Made by a program: the position numbers and the translations under genes. The notes beneath the pieces were generated by a model, which made no database searches, was not told the origin of the DNA, and worked only from the letters and a program-made list of their open reading frames with translations. DNA of 64,000 bases. Source: Bin18 sp965242795. Lineage in GTDB: Bacteria; Desulfobacterota; Binatia; Bin18. The DNA is taken from NCBI GenBank assembly GCA_965242795.1, contig OZ251505.1:3906001-3970000 (forward strand), read 5' to 3'. Below, one piece after another: positions 61,051 through 64,000 of the stretch (position 1 is its first letter; every line of letters starts with the position of its first letter).

Positions 61051-62118
61051 ATGGCGACCACGCCGACGCCGCAGCAATTGCGGGACGCGCTCAAACAGAT
61101 CAAGTATCCCGGCTTCAGCCGCGACATCGTCGCGTTCGGCGTAGTCAAGGACATCGCCGTGGGCGGGGCCGCGGTGACCGTGGAACTCGCGCCGTCCACG
61201 GGCAACGCCGAGGTGGTCGAAACGATCCGGCGCAGCGTGTCCGAAACCCTGACTCCGCTCGTCGATCTGCCGGTCGAGATCGTCATCGAACGGCCCGCGG
61301 CACCCACGCCGGCGCCCGCGGCCACGCCCGCCATTCCGGGCGTGCGCCACGTCGTGGCCGTCGCCAGCGGCAAGGGCGGGGTGGGCAAATCGACGGTGTC
61401 CGTGAACTTGGCCGCGGCGCTCGCCCGGACGGGGCAGCGGGTCGGCGTGCTGGACGCCGACGTGTACGGCCCGAGCATTCCGTTGATGTTGGGCATGACC
61501 GACAAGCCCAAGAGCACCGAGGACAAGCGCCTGATTCCGGTGACGAAGTACGACCTGCGCGTCATGTCGATGGGGTTTCTGGTGCCCGACGGCCACGCCG
61601 TCATCTGGCGGGGCCCCATGATCGACAAGCTGCTGACCGAGTTCATCACCAAGGTCGAATGGGGCGAGTTGGACGTGCTGGTCGTCGATCTGCCGCCGGG
61701 CACGGGCGACGCGCAGTTGACCGTGGTGCAGAAGGTGCCGCTGTCGGGCGGGGTGATCGTGACCACGCCGCAGGACGTGGCGCTGCTCGACGTCCGCCGC
61801 GGCATCAAGATGTTCGAGGAGGTCGAGGCGCCGGTCCTCGGCGTGGTCGAGAACATGAGTTCCCACGTCTGCCGGGCGTGCGGACACGAATCCCACGTCT
61901 TCAGCCGGGACGGCGGGGCGCGCATGGCCGAGGAATTCGGGTTGCCGCTGCTGGGCCGGTTGCCGCTGGTGCGCGACATCATGGCCGGCGGGGACGCCGG
62001 CGCCCCGATCGTGGTGGCGCAGCCGGACCACGCCCAGAGTCGGACGTTCGTGGACGTCGCCCGGGCCGTCGTCCTGCGCCTCGAAGCCGGGCAGGTCCAG
62101 TCCGCGGCGCTGCAATAA
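61051..62118 (+). CDS. mrp: Mrp/NBP35-type Fe-S cluster carrier ATPase, paralogue 2
   Basis: This 355-aa paralogue has the same architecture: DUF59-like domain, SGKGGVGKST, LDADVYGPSIPLMLGM, VVDLPPGTGDAQLTVVQK and CRACG as cluster site. It is clearly diverged from the first copy, not a recent tandem duplicate. The two proteins could form a heterodimer like Nbp35-Cfd1. The ferredoxin gene follows by 20 bp. Confidence 0.95.
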   Translation: MATTPTPQQLRDALKQIKYPGFSRDIVAFGVVKDIAVGGAAVTVELAPSTGNAEVVETIRRSVSETLTPLVDLPVEIVIERPAAPTPAPAATPAIPGVRHVVAVASGKGGVGKSTVSVNLAAALARTGQRVGVLDADVYGPSIPLMLGMTDKPKSTEDKRLIPVTKYDLRVMSMGFLVPDGHAVIWRGPMIDKLLTEFITKVEWGELDVLVVDLPPGTGDAQLTVVQKVPLSGGVIVTTPQDVALLDVRRGIKMFEEVEAPVLGVVENMSSHVCRACGHESHVFSRDGGARMAEEFGLPLLGRLPLVRDIMAGGDAGAPIVVAQPDHAQSRTFVDVARAVVLRLEAGQVQSAALQ

Positions 62119-62138
62119 CTTCTCCTCCCCCTCCGCGC

Positions 62139-62492
62139 ATGGCAAAGCTGCACGTCGCGTTCGAGGCCGGCGACCCGGACCGCGTCATCGAGTTCGACCC
62201 GGCCGACGCGCCGTTCCACCACGACGGTGAGCCGGGCTCCATTCTCGACGTCCTGCTCGGCCACGGCATCGAACTCGAACACGCCTGCGGCGGCAACTGT
62301 GCGTGCACGACCTGCCACGTCATCGTCCTGGACGGCACGGCGCATCTGTCCGACAACGAGGAAGAGGAAGACGACATGCTCGACAAGGCGCCCGGGCTGC
62401 GATCCACCTCGCGCCTGGGCTGTCAGGCCGTCATGGACGGGGGCGAGGTCAAAATCCTGATTCCCCGCTACACCATCAACCAACAGGTCTGA
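62139..62492 (+). CDS. [2Fe-2S] ferredoxin, adrenodoxin/Isc type
   Basis: This 117-aa ferredoxin has cluster ligands C50-x5-C56-x2-C59 and C95 (HACGGNCACTTC and RLGCQ), the EEEEDDMLD acidic patch and the terminal PRYTINQQV. An extra cysteine C54 lies inside the binding loop. Isc-type ferredoxins donate electrons to cluster assembly, matching the two upstream Mrp genes. Codon use matches the neighbours. Confidence 0.95.
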   Translation: MAKLHVAFEAGDPDRVIEFDPADAPFHHDGEPGSILDVLLGHGIELEHACGGNCACTTCHVIVLDGTAHLSDNEEEEDDMLDKAPGLRSTSRLGCQAVMDGGEVKILIPRYTINQQV

Positions 62493-62529
62493 ACCCGACG
62501 GGTTCGGCCCGCCCGCGGGATGGCCCCTC

Positions 62530-63249
62530 GTGTCTTCCGCCCCGACCTACACGGCGACCATCGAGCGCATCGTCGAGCGCACCCCGGAGACCCGCTCGTT
62601 CTTCCTGCGGCTCGCCGGCGGCCGCCGGCTTTCGTTCGTTCCGGGCCAGTTCTTGTCGTTCCTGCTGCCCGCGGGCGGAACGACGCTCACCCGCGCCTAC
62701 ACGATCGCCTCGCTGCCCGATGAAACCGCGTCGGTCGAGATCTGCCTGAACCGCGTCCCGGGCGGCCGGGGTTCGGCCTATCTGTTCGGCCGGCGGGAGG
62801 CGGACGAACTGCGGTTCACCGGTCCGTGGGGGAGATTCGTCCTCGACGAGGCGGCGGACGCCGAACACGTCTTCATCGCCGATCGCGTCGGCGTGGTGCC
62901 GTTCCGCCCCATGGTGGCCCGACTCCTGACCGGCCGGCCGAAAGTCCCGGTTCGTCTGGTGTACGGCGCGGCGCGCGAGTCGGAGGTGCTCTTCCTCGAC
63001 GAATGGCGCGTGTGGGAGCGTCGCCGTGCGGGGTTCTCGTTCCATCCGCTGATACCCGGAGCAGGGCAGGGCGCGTATTCGATCGAGGCGACCTTGGTGC
63101 CGTACGTCGGGCAGCGGTTCGTCCACGCGGACGCGAACCGCGACCGCCGCTTCTACCTTTGCGGGATCGGACGCCCGACCCTGCGGTTGCGCGATCTGCT
63201 GCGCGGTGCGGGATATGCCCGCGGCGCGGTGAAATACGAGAGATGGTAA
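62530..63249 (+). CDS. FAD/NAD(P)-binding ferredoxin reductase-like protein
   Basis: This is a 239-aa FNR-superfamily reductase without its own iron-sulfur domain. The FAD-binding barrel has FVPGQFLSFLLP and TRAYTIASLPDE, with the RxYS-like motif. The NAD(P) domain begins VFIADRVGVVPFRPMVARLL and ends FYLCGIGRPTLRLRDLLRGA. It could reduce the ferredoxin encoded 37 bp upstream. The GTG start lacks a strong ribosome site. Confidence 0.85.
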   Translation: MSSAPTYTATIERIVERTPETRSFFLRLAGGRRLSFVPGQFLSFLLPAGGTTLTRAYTIASLPDETASVEICLNRVPGGRGSAYLFGRREADELRFTGPWGRFVLDEAADAEHVFIADRVGVVPFRPMVARLLTGRPKVPVRLVYGAARESEVLFLDEWRVWERRRAGFSFHPLIPGAGQGAYSIEATLVPYVGQRFVHADANRDRRFYLCGIGRPTLRLRDLLRGAGYARGAVKYERW

Positions 63250-63284
63250 GCCGTCCGACGACGGGGCGCTCGAGATAACGCGCC

Positions 63285-63575
63285 ACGTCATTCCGGCGAA
63301 AGCCGGAACCCAGAGGGAGAGCCTGAGGCAGGTGGGGAAGGCGGAGGGTCGAGTCTCCCTGTCTTCCCCCTCACCCCGGCCCTCTCCCTCCAGGGGAGAG
63401 GGAGTAGGAATCGAAGCGTGGCATTCAAGCAGGACCGGGCCGAAACGCCTCTGCTTCGTCATTCCGGCGAAAGCCGGAATCCAGAGGGACACGCTCCCCA
63501 TTTCCGGCGCATTGCATACTTTGGAGTAATCCCACCTTCCCCCCTCTCCCACCAGGGGAGAGGGGATCGGATCAT
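63285..63575. repeat. Mixed repeats upstream of tRNA-Arg
   Basis: CGTCATTCCGGCGAAAGCCG units lie at 63289-63316 and 63458-63487. CCCTCTCCCTCCAGGGGAGA and CCCTCTCCCACCAGGGGAGA palindromes lie at 63380-63405 and 63541-63568. The 440-bp gap before the tRNA contains no gene. Confidence 0.85.
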
Positions 63576-63689
63576 GATTGCGTTTCAAACTGTGGCGCGA
63601 CGGAAGTCTAGCCTTCGGTTGCCACCGCCCGAATCCGTGTGGTAGAAGAACGTTCCGCAATGCAGCGTCCCATCCCAATTCCCCCCCAC

Positions 63690-63764
63690 GCGCCCTTAGC
63701 TCAGTCCGGATAGAGCGGCAGACTACGAATCTGTAGGTCGGAGGTTCGAATCCTCCAGGGCGCG
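63690..63764 (+). tRNA. tRNA-Arg (anticodon ACG)
   Basis: The cloverleaf is complete: acceptor GCGCCCT/AGGGCGC, D stem GCTC/GAGC, anticodon stem GCAGA/TCTGT with loop CTACGAA and T stem GGAGG/CCTCC with TTCGAAT. Anticodon ACG decodes CGN via inosine. CCA is not encoded. Confidence 0.95.
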
Positions 63765-63823
63765 CTCTTCTCAACTCCCGTGGGCCTGTGGTAGAAGTGC
63801 GCCTCTTGGAAAGGAGGCCCACC

Positions 63824-64000
63824 TTGGCAGACATACAGTGGAAGGAAACGCAGTGGACGGTCGGCGACGCCGAGCTGACCGTCGTGCAGGGCGGCTCGGG
63901 CAGCCCGCTGGTCGTGCTTCACGAGGAGTTGGGACATCCGGGCATCACGAACTGGCACGCCGCAATGGCCCAGAACCGCACGGTCATGATCCCCCTGCAT
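63824..64000 (+). CDS. Alpha/beta hydrolase, N-terminal part (runs off the window)
   Basis: A TTG start with GGAGG 8 nt upstream opens ADIQWKETQWTVGDAELTVV, then QGGSGSPLVVLHEELGHPGI, with the strand and oxyanion-loop pattern of alpha/beta hydrolases (LVVLHEELG instead of HG). The frame is open to the window edge at 59 codons. Substrate is unknown. Confidence 0.65.
   Translation, partial: MADIQWKETQWTVGDAELTVVQGGSGSPLVVLHEELGHPGITNWHAAMAQNRTVMIPLH

Overview
The window is 64 kb of GC-rich DNA (clearly above 60 % G+C in most genes) from a Gram-negative bacterium. LpxC, LolA and a TonB/TolA-like protein imply an outer membrane. The chromosomal core genes (recN, recQ, pdhAB, rnj, ftsK, ruvCAB, asnS, mrp) sit among many stand-alone catabolic enzymes (amidohydrolase, amidase, luciferase-like monooxygenase, MDR oxidoreductase, thiolase/DUF35 pair). 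That mix, plus an REC-LpxC fusion and dense dispersed palindromes, suggests an uncultivated lineage such as Tectomicrobia, Rokubacteria/NC10 or a deltaproteobacterial relative. This placement is inference; nothing here fixes the taxon.

Layout. 0-11.4 kb: recN end, recQ, a RelE/ParE-type toxin-antitoxin pair, an AlkB-like dioxygenase, pyruvate dehydrogenase E1 alpha/beta, a TPR lipoprotein, cupin, glyoxalase II, amidohydrolase, MFS transporter and a small monooxygenase. 11.6-18.3 kb: a compact phage-derived cassette with a divergent repressor/operator region, endolysin, holin-like protein, tail terminator-like and tail tube-like proteins, and a tail chaperone with a -1 slippery site. It ends at a perfect hairpin, and no capsid, tape-measure or integrase gene is present. 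18.7-23.6 kb: a probable defence patch with an AlbA_2/RecG-like protein, a visibly AT-richer HEPN-STAND NTPase and a HigBA pair. 23.6-29.6 kb: a TusA-MetE fusion, DsrE, MDR oxidoreductase, secreted cupin, amidase and tRNA-Ala. 29.6-41 kb: an interrupted gene, TonB/TolA-like protein, TatA, zinc-ribbon protein, PlsC, RNase J, FtsK, LolA and the thiolase/OB-fold pair. 42.4-51.2 kb: hydrolase and luciferase-like enzymes, then a tightly packed co-directional run yebC-ruvC-ruvA-ruvB-ntrY-(REC-LpxC). 51.8-64 kb: asnS, M48 and SprT-like metalloproteins, a truncated PIN gene, a secreted protein, a GT8-sulfotransferase fusion preceded by a small peptide gene with a 27-base homopolymer, two Mrp ATPases around a DUF971 protein, ferredoxin, a flavin reductase, tRNA-Arg and the start of a hydrolase.

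Intergenic DNA is dominated by several families of dispersed palindromic repeats. The main cores are CCCTTCGACAAGCTCAGGG, CCCTCTCCC...GGGAGAGGG, GTCATTCCCGCGAAAGCGGG and GTAGGGGCAACCCC. They fill almost every gap longer than 300 bp and sometimes reach into gene ends (lolA start, GT8-sulfotransferase tail).

The strongest candidates for undescribed biology are: (1) the small peptide gene with the poly-C tract next to the GT8-sulfotransferase fusion; (2) the REC-LpxC fusion beside an NtrY-like kinase; (3) the HEPN-STAND protein and its neighbours; (4) the TusA-MetE fusion with DsrE; (5) the reduced phage cassette with a programmed frameshift.
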